Positions 18,507 through 26,692 of a stretch of DNA of 64,000 bases are shown piece after piece. The translations under genes were made by a program, and so were the position numbers. Below the pieces are notes generated by a model that was given only the letters and a program-made list of their open reading frames with translations, was not told where the DNA came from and made no database searches. Source of the stretch: Saccharopolyspora gloriosae (GTDB lineage Bacteria > Actinomycetota > Actinomycetes > Mycobacteriales > Pseudonocardiaceae); contig NZ_CP059557.1 in NCBI RefSeq assembly GCF_022828475.1, positions 3,767,470 through 3,831,469 of the forward strand. Reading direction: 5' to 3'. Each line of letters starts with the position of its first letter. Position 1 is the stretch's first letter.

Positions 18507-18544
18507 GGGACCCTTGCAGAGCAGCCCGCGCGGCTGTCCGGGTA

Positions 18545-18566
18545 GGAACCTCAGCGGCTTCCTCGC
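18545..18566 (+). repeat. Dispersed 22-bp repeat, copy 1
   Basis: GGAACCTCAG-C-GGCTTCCTCGC, 38 bases after the kinase stop. Nearly identical copies occur at 22620-22641 (minus strand), 22547-22568 (first bases diverged) and 26565-26586. All copies are intergenic and lie downstream of genes. Confidence 0.7.
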
Positions 18567-18745
18567 CGCGGTACGACGACCGCACGATCTTTCCGCCGGG
18601 GTCCTGGGCCGCGCCTGATTGGTCCGTCCGCCGGTTCCGATGGCGCAGGCCGCTGGGCCAGGCGGCGGTGATCCCGAATTTCCCGCCACGGGCGCCGGAA
18701 CGGGCTGCTAGAAAGGTTTGCGAGCGCGCAACCGGGGGACGCACG

Positions 18746-19243
18746 GTGGACATCGACCGGACGCGGCGAGACCTCACCATCTTCGCCGATTACCACAGCT
18801 TCGAGGTCCGCGACGCCCACGCGGACTACGACCTGGCCGCCATCAACGACACCGCAGCGGACCTCCAACGCGACCTGATCTCCAGCCGCGACGGCGTGGT
18901 CACCGTCGGCACCGTCCGTCGCCGGAACGTTCCGGTCACCGTCGAGATCGTCGAGGCGGCGCCCCCGGCCGACCTAGCACCCTGGGACCACGTCACCGAA
19001 GCCTCCGTCGAGATCGCCAGCGGTCAGATCCTCGTGCTCGGCGGTTCCGACAGCAGGCGCAGCGCGCACCGGTTCGACGTGCCCGTCGGCGTCTACCGGG
19101 TGCGGACCCGCTGCGAGGGGTTCGGCACGATCAGCGTGGACGGGATCAACGGCCACGACACCTACCACGTGCAGATCTGGCCGGGGTCCGCACGCCGCAC
19201 GACGGTGCTGAAGCGCTTCACCGGTGGCCTCCCGACTCGCTGA
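18746..19243 (+). CDS. Conserved actinobacterial hypothetical protein
   Basis: A 165-aa, probably cytoplasmic, beta-rich protein. Recognisable blocks are LTIFADYHSFEVRD near the N-terminus, PWDHVTEASVEIASGQI in the middle and VPVGVYRVRTRCEGF followed by YHVQIWP near the end. This order is common to a family of uncharacterised actinobacterial proteins. GTG 18746 is chosen because GGGGGAC lies about 7 bases upstream; the frame is open further upstream without coding character. No known catalytic motif. Its position after the kinase gives no functional link. Confidence 0.7.
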   Translation: MDIDRTRRDLTIFADYHSFEVRDAHADYDLAAINDTAADLQRDLISSRDGVVTVGTVRRRNVPVTVEIVEAAPPADLAPWDHVTEASVEIASGQILVLGGSDSRRSAHRFDVPVGVYRVRTRCEGFGTISVDGINGHDTYHVQIWPGSARRTTVLKRFTGGLPTR

Positions 19244-19350
19244 GGAGCCCGTCCGGCCCAGCGGGACGGACGCCCGGCGATCCGGCGGATGCCGCGTTCA
19301 CCTGATCTTCGTGCGCCACGCCGTTCACCCGACCGGGCGCATATTGCACA

Positions 19351-19746
19351 ATGTCCCGCATGGCCAGCGATGAAAACACCGCCGACGACCGGACGACCTC
19401 GGCTGAACCGCTCACCGAGCCCGAGCGCGAGCGCGGTGAACTCGAACCGGCTGCGCCCATCGCGGAACCGACCACGGCGGAGAAGCTCCAGCACACCCGC
19501 ACCGCGGGCACCTGGGCCGCGGTCGTCGTCGCCACCATCGCGCTGATCGTGCTGCTGGTGTTCATCCTGCAGAACCTGCAGCCCACGTCCGTGACCTTCC
19601 TCGGCCTGCGCGGCGACCTGCCGGTCGGCGTGGCATTGCTGCTGGCCGCGGCCATCGGCGGACTGCTCGTGGCGCTCGTCGGCGCCGCCCGGATCCTCCA
19701 GCTGCGGCGCACCGCCGGCCGCCGCAACCGCTCCGCCACCCGCTGA
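19351..19746 (+). CDS. LapA/DUF1049-domain membrane protein
   Basis: A 131-aa protein with a polar, charged N-terminal 50 residues followed by two membrane helices: TWAAVVVATIALIVLLVFI and VGVALLLAAAIGGLLVALVG. Between them, QNLQPTSVTFLGLRGDLP is the LapA/DUF1049 signature loop. The tail is short and basic. LapA-like proteins help assemble lipopolysaccharide in Gram-negatives; the role in actinobacteria is unknown. The gene precedes lnt and ppm1 on the same strand, a membrane/envelope neighbourhood. ATG 19351 is preferred; an in-frame ATG lies three codons later. Confidence 0.85.
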   Translation: MSRMASDENTADDRTTSAEPLTEPERERGELEPAAPIAEPTTAEKLQHTRTAGTWAAVVVATIALIVLLVFILQNLQPTSVTFLGLRGDLPVGVALLLAAAIGGLLVALVGAARILQLRRTAGRRNRSATR

Positions 19747-19923
19747 CCCGGCGCGGTCGCCCCGACCGGATCGGCCGCGGCCACACGAATCGGCACCTGC
19801 CAGGTCCGGCCCTTCCCGTCGCCCGGTCGGCGTACATTTGACGCGGGCGTGCGCCGAAACGCGCCCGCGCAGCATCAAGTCCGCCCCGGTTCGCCGGCCA
19901 GCAGTACCGAGAGAGTTGATCGG

Positions 19924-21495
19924 GTGAGTGCCCCCACGGTGACCTCGCAGAACAGCGCCGAGGGGCAGCCCGGCAGACGTCTACCCGGCGGAGCCGCCCG
20001 GTGGCTGCGCACCGCCGCGGTCATCCTCGCGGGCCTGTTGCTCTACGCGGCCTCCCCGCCTCGTGATCTGTGGTGGCTGGCGCCGCTCGCCGTCGCCGTG
20101 TTCGCCGCCGCCGTGCACGGCCGCCGCACCCGGGCCGGGTTCGGCTACGGCGTGCTGTTCGGCCTCGGCCAGATGCTGCCGCTGCTGGGCTGGATCCAGG
20201 ACTTCCTCGGTACTCAGTTCGGCCCGTGGCCGTGGCTCGGCGTGGCCTTGGTGGAGGCGGTGTTCGTCGGGCTGGCAGGTGCAGGCATGGCGCGGGTGAG
20301 CCGGTTGCCCGCTGCTCCGGTGTGGATGGCCGCCGTGTTCGTCCTCGCCGAGGCACTGCGCGGCTCCCAGCCGTTCGGCGGATTCCCGTGGGGGCGGCTC
20401 GCGTTCACCCAGCCCACCGGCCCGCTGCTGCCGCTGGCCTCGGTCGGTGGCGCCATGCTGGTCACCTTCGCGGTGGCGTTGATCGGGTGCGCGCTCGGAG
20501 TCCTCGTGCTGCGGCTGCGCCAGGCCCGCACCAGGTTGATCGCCCCCGCCGCGGCGGCGCTGGTGCCGCTGGTGGCGGGCGCCGCGTTGTGGCCCACCGT
20601 CGGTGTCGCCCCGGAAGCGGGCACGGCGCGGGTCGCGCTCGTGCAGGGCAACGCGCCGGACATCGGGCTGGACCTGCTCTACGAGGACGACGTCCTGCAC
20701 GACAACCACATCCGTGGTGCCCGGCAGCTCATCGACGACGTCCGCTCCGGCCGGGTGCAGCGACCGGATCTGGTGCTGCTGCCCGAACAGGTCGGCAGCT
20801 GGGGACCTACCCGATACGACCCCGAGCTGACGGCGGTCACCGAACAGCTCGGAGTGCCGGTGATCGCCGGCGGATTCGCGCAGGACTCCGACGGGACGTT
20901 CCGCAACCGCATCGTCGAGTGGGATCCGGCGCGCGGCGCCGATGAGGAATACGCCAAGCAGCACCTCGTGCCGTTCGCCGAAACCATCCCGATGCGCTCG
21001 GTCGCCCGCCTGGTCAGCCCCTTCGTGGACCGCTTCCAGCAGGACATGATCCCTGGCGAGCGCCCCGGGGTGTTGCAGGCCGGAGCGATCCGCCTCGGTG
21101 TCGGCCTCTGCTACGACGTGGCCTACGACGACGTGTTCACCGGCGCCGCCCGCGAGGGCGCCGACCTGCTGGCGGTGCCCACCAACAACGCCTGGTACGG
21201 ACACTCCGAGATGAGCTGGCAGCATCTGGCGATGTCCCGGTTGCGCGCCGTGGAACACGGCCGCGCCGTGGTCGTGTCCGCGACCAGCGGCATCAGCGCG
21301 ATCATCCGGCCCGATGGGGTGATCACCGCTCGCTCGGAGCAGTTCACCGCGCAGAATCTGGACGGCGAGGTTCCGCTGCGCACCGAGCGCACCCTCGCCA
21401 CGACGCTCGGAGCAGCACCCACCTGGGTGCTCTCGCTCCTGGGCGTCGGCGCCCTCGCGGCCACCGTGCGGCGACGCACTCACGACAAGAACTGA
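19924..21495 (+). CDS. lnt: Apolipoprotein N-acyltransferase
   Basis: A 523-aa membrane enzyme that N-acylates the lipid-modified Cys of lipoproteins. Six or so N-terminal membrane helices precede a nitrilase-fold domain: VALVQGNAPD opens the domain, LLPEQ carries the catalytic Glu, EYAKQHLVPFAE the catalytic Lys, and GLCYDVAY the catalytic Cys. A last membrane helix lies at the C-terminus. The frame is open to 19849, but GTG 19924 with GAGAG upstream fits better. It is followed 56 bases later by the mannose synthase gene; in mycobacteria the two functions are joined or adjacent, which supports both calls. Lipoproteins such as MceE and the GH114 protein are possible clients. Confidence 0.92.
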   Translation: MSAPTVTSQNSAEGQPGRRLPGGAARWLRTAAVILAGLLLYAASPPRDLWWLAPLAVAVFAAAVHGRRTRAGFGYGVLFGLGQMLPLLGWIQDFLGTQFGPWPWLGVALVEAVFVGLAGAGMARVSRLPAAPVWMAAVFVLAEALRGSQPFGGFPWGRLAFTQPTGPLLPLASVGGAMLVTFAVALIGCALGVLVLRLRQARTRLIAPAAAALVPLVAGAALWPTVGVAPEAGTARVALVQGNAPDIGLDLLYEDDVLHDNHIRGARQLIDDVRSGRVQRPDLVLLPEQVGSWGPTRYDPELTAVTEQLGVPVIAGGFAQDSDGTFRNRIVEWDPARGADEEYAKQHLVPFAETIPMRSVARLVSPFVDRFQQDMIPGERPGVLQAGAIRLGVGLCYDVAYDDVFTGAAREGADLLAVPTNNAWYGHSEMSWQHLAMSRLRAVEHGRAVVVSATSGISAIIRPDGVITARSEQFTAQNLDGEVPLRTERTLATTLGAAPTWVLSLLGVGALAATVRRRTHDKN

Positions 21496-21551
21496 CACAT
21501 CCGGTCACACGCCACTTCCCTGGGGGACGTGTGGCTCGAAGGAGGATCGCT

Positions 21552-22340
21552 ATGACGGACCGGCACGCCCCCGATGATGAGGCGGGGCCGTCCGGCTCGG
21601 CTCTGGTCGTCATCCCCACCTATGACGAGCGGGAGAACCTGGAGCCGGTCGTGCAGCGGCTGCGCGCCGCGCTGCCCGCCGCGCACGTGCTCGTCGTCGA
21701 CGACGCGAGCCCCGACGGCACCGGTGAGCTCGCGGACGAGCTGGCCGCCGCCGACGAGCGGGTGCACGTGTTGCACCGCAGCGACAAGGCCGGTCTCGGC
21801 GCGGCGTACGTCGCCGGGTTCGACTGGGGGTTGACCCGCGACTACGCGGCGATGGTCGAGATGGACGCCGACGGCTCGCATCCGCCGGAGGACCTGCCCC
21901 GGATGCTGGCGATGCTCGGCCCCGGCGGCACCGGCGCAGACGTGGTCATCGGCTCCCGCTACGTTCCCGGCGGCCGGGTCGTGAACTGGCCGTGGCACCG
22001 GCAAGCGCTGTCCCGAGGGGCGAACCTGTACTCGAAATACGCGCTGGGCGTCCCGATCAACGACAGCACCGCCGGTTTCCGCGCCTACCGCAGCCACGTG
22101 CTCACCGAGCTGTCCCTGCACAACATCGCCTCACAGGGCTACTGCTTCCAGGTCGACCTCACCCTCCGCGCCGTGGAAGCGGGCTTCACCGTGGTCGAGG
22201 TCCCCATCACCTTCACCGACCGAGAGTTCGGCGAGTCCAAGATGAGCCCCGACATCGTCCGCGAAGCCCTCCTCCGAGTGACCAAGTGGGGCCTACGCCG
22301 CCGAACGAACCAACTACGATCCCTCTTCCCCCGCACCTGA
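21552..22340 (+). CDS. ppm1: Polyprenol monophosphomannose synthase (GT2)
   Basis: A 262-aa GT2 enzyme of the dolichol-phosphate mannose synthase group, with no C-terminal membrane helices. VVIPTYDERENL opens the GT-A fold, VDDASPDGT binds nucleotide, EMDADGSHPP is the DXD-like metal site and TAGFRAYR follows, as in bacterial Dpm1. It would transfer mannose from GDP-mannose to polyprenyl phosphate for lipoglycan synthesis and protein O-mannosylation. ATG 21552 is set by GGAGGA at 21541-21546. It directly follows lnt, as in mycobacterial genomes. Downstream lie repeats and no further gene on this strand. Confidence 0.92.
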   Translation: MTDRHAPDDEAGPSGSALVVIPTYDERENLEPVVQRLRAALPAAHVLVVDDASPDGTGELADELAAADERVHVLHRSDKAGLGAAYVAGFDWGLTRDYAAMVEMDADGSHPPEDLPRMLAMLGPGGTGADVVIGSRYVPGGRVVNWPWHRQALSRGANLYSKYALGVPINDSTAGFRAYRSHVLTELSLHNIASQGYCFQVDLTLRAVEAGFTVVEVPITFTDREFGESKMSPDIVREALLRVTKWGLRRRTNQLRSLFPRT

Positions 22341-22360
22341 ACCAAAAGCACCCAGCGCGA

Positions 22361-22491
22361 GCGAAGCCCCGCCTGCCTCGCGGCCGAAGGGCCGTGCCTT
22401 GCGGCGAGAAGCCGTGCTTTCGGCGGCGAAGCCCGCGAAGGGCGGGCGAAGCCACGCCTGCCTCGCGGCCGAAGGCCGTGCCTCGCGGCGA
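22361..22491. repeat. Near-identical 46-bp direct repeats
   Basis: 22361-22407 and 22446-22491 are the same 46-47 base sequence with about three differences, beginning GCGAAGCC and ending GCGGCGA. Shorter pieces of the unit (GCCGTGC, GGCGAAGCC) also appear between them and just after. The block is non-coding and lies right after ppm1. Confidence 0.75.
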
Positions 22492-22551
22492 AGCCGTGCC
22501 TGCATGTGCGAAGCACATAGCCCACGTCAAAAAGCCGACCACCCGCGGGTT

Positions 22552-22636
22552 CTCAGTGGCTTCCTCGCGAGGACAGCTTTTTCCCTCGTGGCGGAGCCAC
22601 TCGGGAAAAAGATCCCGCAGCGAGGAAGCCACTGAG
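22552..22636. repeat. 85-base nested palindrome carrying two copies of the dispersed repeat
   Basis: Outer arms of 17 bases (22552-22568 and 22620-22636) are perfectly complementary. Inside them CTTTTTCCC (22577-22585) pairs with GGGAAAAAG (22603-22611), and GTGGC pairs with GCCAC at the centre. The arms are opposite-strand copies of the dispersed 22-bp repeat. The whole could fold into one long hairpin in RNA, or be a small palindromic mobile unit. Confidence 0.75.
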
Positions 22637-22686
22637 GTTCCGCCACCCGACCCCCAAAGCAAAAAGAGCCCGAAAACAAGACAAAG

Positions 22687-22720
22687 ACGCCTGGGCTTCC
22701 CCGCACGGAGGCCCAGGCGT
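22687..22720 (-). terminator. Rho-independent terminator for rbpA
   Basis: ACGCCTGGGCTTCC pairs with GGAGGCCCAGGCGT (one wobble) around a six-base loop. On the minus strand the stem is followed by a T-rich run, and it lies 41 bases after the rbpA stop codon. Confidence 0.75.
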
Positions 22721-22761
22721 TCGGTGTGCTCACCCGCGAGTCGCGGGGGTGCTGTTGTTGC

Positions 22762-23106
22762 TCAGGCGGAGTGGCTGCGCCGGCCGCGCAGCACTTCCAG
22801 CCGCTCGTTGAGCAGTTCCTCCAGTTCGGGGATGCTGCGGCGTTCGAGCAGCATGTCCCAGTGGGTGCGCGGCGGTTTGGCCTTCTTCTGCTCCGGCTCT
22901 GATCCATCGATGATCTTGGATTCGGAGCCGTGCAGGCGGCACTCCCAGGTCGGCGGGATCTCGGCGTCGTCGGAGAACGGCACCTCGAACTCGTGATCCT
23001 TGGGGCAGGCGTAGCGCACCGTCCGGCGCGGTGCGAGGTCGTGGTTACGGTCGGTCTCGTAGCTGACCGCTCCGAGCCGGCTGCCACGCAGAACGCGATC
23101 GGCCAT
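22762..23106 (-). CDS. rbpA: RNA polymerase-binding protein RbpA
   Basis: A 114-aa actinobacterial transcription factor that binds RNA polymerase and the principal sigma factor and stabilises promoter complexes. Family blocks are in order: MADRVLRGSRLGAVSYETD (tail and basic linker), VRYACPKDHEFEVPF (core domain, zinc-binding Cys type), PTWECRLHG and THWDMLLERRSIPELEELL (sigma-interacting domain). ATG 23106 has AAAGGAAC upstream. A long leader of several hundred bases suggests transcriptional or post-transcriptional control, as expected for a stress-linked gene. A strong terminator follows. Confidence 0.97.
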   Translation of the reverse strand: MADRVLRGSRLGAVSYETDRNHDLAPRRTVRYACPKDHEFEVPFSDDAEIPPTWECRLHGSESKIIDGSEPEQKKAKPPRTHWDMLLERRSIPELEELLNERLEVLRGRRSHSA

Positions 23107-23557
23107 GACGGTTCCTTTCACTTCGGCCCGGAGCGAGTCCGGACGGGTTTTGCTCACCGAGTGCAACGACGGAAAGACCGTCGCATGTTCCCGGCACGGG
23201 GCTTGTAGTTGCCGTCGGTGACTTTCTTCACTCGTCAACGACGTTGTCCCCTCTAGAGATGCAAGCAGGGCGCGTTTGTGACGCGTTCTCCTTCTTGCAA
23301 CCTAGAGGTTCCACCGAACGGGTGATAGTGCCAGACAACTGGTAACCAAGGGCAAGCTAACCTTCACTCTCTTGCGAAAATTGGAAGCGAGATCACCGGT
23401 CCATCCGAGCGGCCGATTGAGCCTCGATCACGTTGTGTGTCTAACCCTGGCCCTGTGATGCTGCGACGCTGAGTACCGGCATATGCCAATCATGCCGGTG
23501 TCTTCACCAAATCGCATCACCGGCACGGACGAACGTAGGGGCCTCCACGAACGCCGT
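23107..23557. other. rbpA upstream region, with a weak hairpin near its far end
   Basis: 450 bases upstream of rbpA with no gene. The part from 23330 to 23420 is relatively AT-rich and probably holds the promoter; TTGGTT-N16-TATCAC on the minus strand is a candidate but weak. ACCGGCAT (23475-23482) and ATGCCGGT (23492-23499) form a small perfect hairpin that may end transcription of the transporter gene. Confidence 0.4.
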
Positions 23558-24961
23558 TCACACTCGTTCCGGCGGCCGGTTTCCGACCGCCTCGATCGCC
23601 CGCCGCACCGGCACCATCGAGACCAGTACCAAGCCGACGACGAAGAAGACGACCAGCGAGATGATCGCCAGCCGGAACGATCCGGTGGCCTGACCGACGC
23701 CGGCGAAGACCAACGGGCCGAGCCAGGACGTGGAGCGCTCTCCGACCTCGTACAGCGAGAAATACTCGGCCTCCTTGCCCTCCGGCACCATCTGGCTGAA
23801 CAGGGAACGCGACAGCGCGTTGGTGCCGCCGAGTACCAGGCCGATCCCGACGGCCAGCCCGTAGAACTGGAACTGCTGGCCCGCTTGGACGAAGTAGGCC
23901 GCGGCCAGCACCCCGACCCAGACCACCAAACTGATCATGATCGTCTTCTTCGCGCCGATCCGACCTGCCAGCAAGCCGTGCAGCACGCCGCCGATGAAAG
24001 CGATGAACTGCACGATCAACAAGGTGATGATCAGCGACTCCTGGGGCAGCCGCAACTCAAGGTCACCGTACTGAGCGGAAACCTGGGTGACCGTCGCGAT
24101 CCCGTCGGTGTAGATCATGTAGGCGCCGAGGAACGCCAACGTCAGCGGGAAACTCCGAGCCTGCTTGATCGTCGAGCCCAGCTGCTTGAACCCGGCGGTG
24201 ATCACCGAGGCGCCCCGTTCACGCCCCTCCGGCGCGTGGTGCCTGCGCAGCGCCGCCAGCGGCAGCAGGGTGAACGCGGCCCACCACACCCCGGAGGACA
24301 CGAACACGATCCGCACCGCGGCGTCTTCGCTGAGCCCGATCGCGTCGTGGCCGAGGTACAGCGCCAGCTGCAACGCCAGCGCGCAGCCGCCGCCGAGGTA
24401 TCCGAACGCCCACCCACGGGAGGACAGGCGGTCGCGCTCATCCGCGTCGGCGATCTCCGGCAGGAACGAGTAGTACACGACCACCGACGCGCCGAAGCAG
24501 ATGTTGGCGGCGATGAAGAAGACCAGCCCCCACTTCCAGTTCGACGCGTCCACCAGCCCCAGCAGCGAGGTGGCCAGCGCGCCGCCGAAGGCGAAGGCGG
24601 CGAGCATCGTCCGCTTGTTCTGGGTGCGGTCGGCGATCGCACCGGTGATCGGCAGCACGAGCACCTGCACCACCGTGGCGACCGAGAGCAGGTAGCCCCA
24701 CAACGAGCCTGCCGGGAACGCCAACCCCAGCACCGAAATGTCGCAGTTGACCAGCGAATTGCCGCCAGGGCACGCACCGGTGCCGTTGCGCGCGACGTCC
24801 GCGGTGGCGGACTCGGTGGCCACACTCGTCAGGTACAGCGAGAGGAACACCGTTGTCACCGACGTCGGGAACACCGAGTTGGCCCAGTCGTACCAGCACC
24901 ACCCTCGCTGCTCGCGACGTCGTCTCGCGGTGTCCGGCGCGAGACCGCCCAGCACGCTCAT
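23558..24961 (-). CDS. UMF1-type (Atg22-like) MFS transporter
   Basis: A 467-aa membrane protein with about 12 hydrophobic segments. The N-terminal WCWYDWANSVFPTSVTTVF is the signature of the UMF1/Atg22-like MFS branch. Other family blocks are GAIADRTQNKR after helix 2, YYSFLPEIADADERDRLSSRGWAFGY, and ALSRSLFSQMVPEGKEAEYFSLYE near the end. Bacterial members are poorly characterised; yeast Atg22 exports amino acids from the vacuole. ATG 24961 has GGACGGAGAGG just upstream; a GTG at 24985 is possible. Upstream of rbpA on the same strand but separated by 450 bases. Confidence 0.88.
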   Translation of the reverse strand: MSVLGGLAPDTARRRREQRGWCWYDWANSVFPTSVTTVFLSLYLTSVATESATADVARNGTGACPGGNSLVNCDISVLGLAFPAGSLWGYLLSVATVVQVLVLPITGAIADRTQNKRTMLAAFAFGGALATSLLGLVDASNWKWGLVFFIAANICFGASVVVYYSFLPEIADADERDRLSSRGWAFGYLGGGCALALQLALYLGHDAIGLSEDAAVRIVFVSSGVWWAAFTLLPLAALRRHHAPEGRERGASVITAGFKQLGSTIKQARSFPLTLAFLGAYMIYTDGIATVTQVSAQYGDLELRLPQESLIITLLIVQFIAFIGGVLHGLLAGRIGAKKTIMISLVVWVGVLAAAYFVQAGQQFQFYGLAVGIGLVLGGTNALSRSLFSQMVPEGKEAEYFSLYEVGERSTSWLGPLVFAGVGQATGSFRLAIISLVVFFVVGLVLVSMVPVRRAIEAVGNRPPERV

Positions 24962-25159
24962 GCCTCTCCGTCCTCGAGTGTTCACTCATTAGGGGTAACG
25001 GGGACTGTATCGGCTCCGGATCAACGTATGGTCGCGGCGCGTTGATCTTGATGGGAGCAGCCCCCGTCACCTCCATTTCCCCAGTTCATCGCCATGATCG
25101 AGCGCACATGCGGCCGATCGGGCCACCGTCGGTGCCCCACCCCGAGGACCGCCGGCAGT

Positions 25160-25978
25160 TCAGGACAGGGCGTCCCCCGGCTTCGCCTTCCCGGCGCTTC
25201 CCGGTCGTGCGCCACCGGTGAACCGGTCGCCCAGCACGTCCCGCAGCACGTCGGGACGATCGGTGACCACCCCGTCGACCCCCAGGTCGAGCAGCTCCCG
25301 CATGTCCGCCGCTTCGTTCACCGTCCACGTGTGCACTTCCAGTCCCCAGCGATGCGCCATTCGCACGAACCGCTGATCCACGACACGCAACCTGCCGTGC
25401 CGCGGCGGCACCTGCGCGGCCCAACCGTCGATCCGCGAGCGCAGCCCACGACCTCCGTACCGCGACGCCCCCCACAACGTCGCCACGGTGCGCTTCCCCA
25501 TCGACGTCAACAGCTCCGAGCTCCCGCCCTTGCGCAGTTCGCGCAACCGGCGATCGTCGAAGGACGCGAGGCAGACCCGATGCCACGCGTCGTGCCTGCG
25601 CACGGTCTCCAGCACCGGCCGAACCGCGGCGTCGTCTTTGACGTCGATGTTCAGCAGCGCCTGCGGGAGTTCCTCCAGGACGTCGTCGAGGCAGGCGACC
25701 GGTTCCCGCCCGCCGATGCGCGCCGACCCGACCGCCGACCACGGCAGCCGCCGGATCGTACCGCGCCCGTCCGTCGTGCGATCCAGGCTCGGATCATGGT
25801 GCAGTACGACCACCTCATCGGCCGTCGCGTGCACATCGGTCTCGATGTAGCGGTAGCCCTCGGCGACGGCGCGACGCAGCGCGCTCATCGAGTTCTCCAT
25901 GTCGTGCAGGTCGCCGAGGTGCCAGCCTCGGTGGGCGAATGCGCGTGGCCAGGGTCCCTGCAGGAACGGGTGGGTCAC
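25160..25978 (-). CDS. Glycerophosphodiester phosphodiesterase
   Basis: A 272-aa GDPD-family enzyme. FAHRGWHLGD and MENSMSALRRAVAEG carry the His-Arg and Glu-Asn of the active site; YIETDVHATADEVVVLHHDPSLDRTT supplies the metal ligands and second His. LLNIDVKD and TVNEAADMRELLDLGVDGVVTDRPD complete the TIM-barrel. It hydrolyses glycerophosphodiesters, or a lysophospholipid-like substrate, to glycerol-3-phosphate and alcohol. No signal peptide, so cytoplasmic. GTG 25978 is chosen with AAAGGA about 11 bases upstream; the frame continues upstream without coding character. Confidence 0.92.
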   Translation of the reverse strand: MTHPFLQGPWPRAFAHRGWHLGDLHDMENSMSALRRAVAEGYRYIETDVHATADEVVVLHHDPSLDRTTDGRGTIRRLPWSAVGSARIGGREPVACLDDVLEELPQALLNIDVKDDAAVRPVLETVRRHDAWHRVCLASFDDRRLRELRKGGSSELLTSMGKRTVATLWGASRYGGRGLRSRIDGWAAQVPPRHGRLRVVDQRFVRMAHRWGLEVHTWTVNEAADMRELLDLGVDGVVTDRPDVLRDVLGDRFTGGARPGSAGKAKPGDALS

Positions 25979-26126
25979 GGAGGCTCGGGTCCTTTCACGA
26001 ACCGGGGCTGTGCCGGGGGAGGTCGAGGGTCGCCGCTCCACTCTGCCCGACGTCCGGCGCGGAGCGGCACCCGCACCGGCGTGGCAATGCGATGTTCGCC
26101 GAGGGGTCGCATTACCGTTGCGCACC

Positions 26127-26534
26127 GTGGACAGCCCGCCCGAGATCGACTCGCTCACCACTGAGACCGCCGCCCGTGGTGCAGAACCACCGGTGACCGA
26201 ATCCGGTCGTCGCCGCACGGACCGGCATTGCGCCTGGTGCGGCCGCCGACTCGCCGCCTCCGGACGGCAGGGACGGCCCCGGCTCTACTGCACGCAGTCG
26301 TGCAGGCAGCGCGCCTACGAGCGCCGCGGCGCGGTGCAGCGTTCCGGGCTGCCGGAGGACGCGGTGGTGCTGTCGGCGACGGAGATCGCCGACCTGCAGG
26401 ATCGGCTGTTCCAGCTGCGCTGCGCGGCCGAGGACGTCGGTACGGCCGCCGAGGACGGGGCCGGCACTGAGGAGCTGCGCAAGATGGCGGCCGAAGTGGT
26501 CGCCGTGGCCGCGGAGCTCGAACGCCTCCGTTGA
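26127..26534 (+). CDS. Small zinc-ribbon-like hypothetical protein
   Basis: A 135-aa protein with a four-cysteine motif: HCAWCGRRL followed by RLYCTQSCRQRAYERR, the pattern of FCS-type zinc fingers, which often contact nucleic acid or act as recruiting modules. A helical C-terminal half (LQDRLFQLRCAAEDV, then ELRKMAAEVVAVAAELERL) may form a coiled coil. GTG 26127 is the likely start, though the ribosome site is weak. It diverges from the GDPD gene. Families like this are widespread and uncharacterised in actinobacteria. Confidence 0.7.
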   Translation: MDSPPEIDSLTTETAARGAEPPVTESGRRRTDRHCAWCGRRLAASGRQGRPRLYCTQSCRQRAYERRGAVQRSGLPEDAVVLSATEIADLQDRLFQLRCAAEDVGTAAEDGAGTEELRKMAAEVVAVAAELERLR

Positions 26535-26564
26535 GCGGACCCGTTCCGCGCTGGTCCGCGCGGC

Positions 26565-26586
26565 GGAACCTTCTTGGCTTCCTCGC
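26565..26586 (+). repeat. Dispersed 22-bp repeat, copy 4
   Basis: GGAACCTTCT-T-GGCTTCCTCGC, 30 bases after the zinc-ribbon gene stop; the last 11 bases are identical to the other copies. Confidence 0.65.
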
Positions 26587-26692
26587 CGGGCCTGCGGTTC
26601 CCGAGCTATGCCACGGGGTGCCTTTGGACTCTGGCTGTTCGAACGGCTGCCGGGTCACGATCGAAGGTCGTCCGTGCGAAGGGGGTTGAGGC

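Noticed and set aside
23483-25045. 520-aa open frame on the plus strand
   Set aside because: Antisense shadow of the UMF1-type transporter; composition is that of reversed GC-rich codons.
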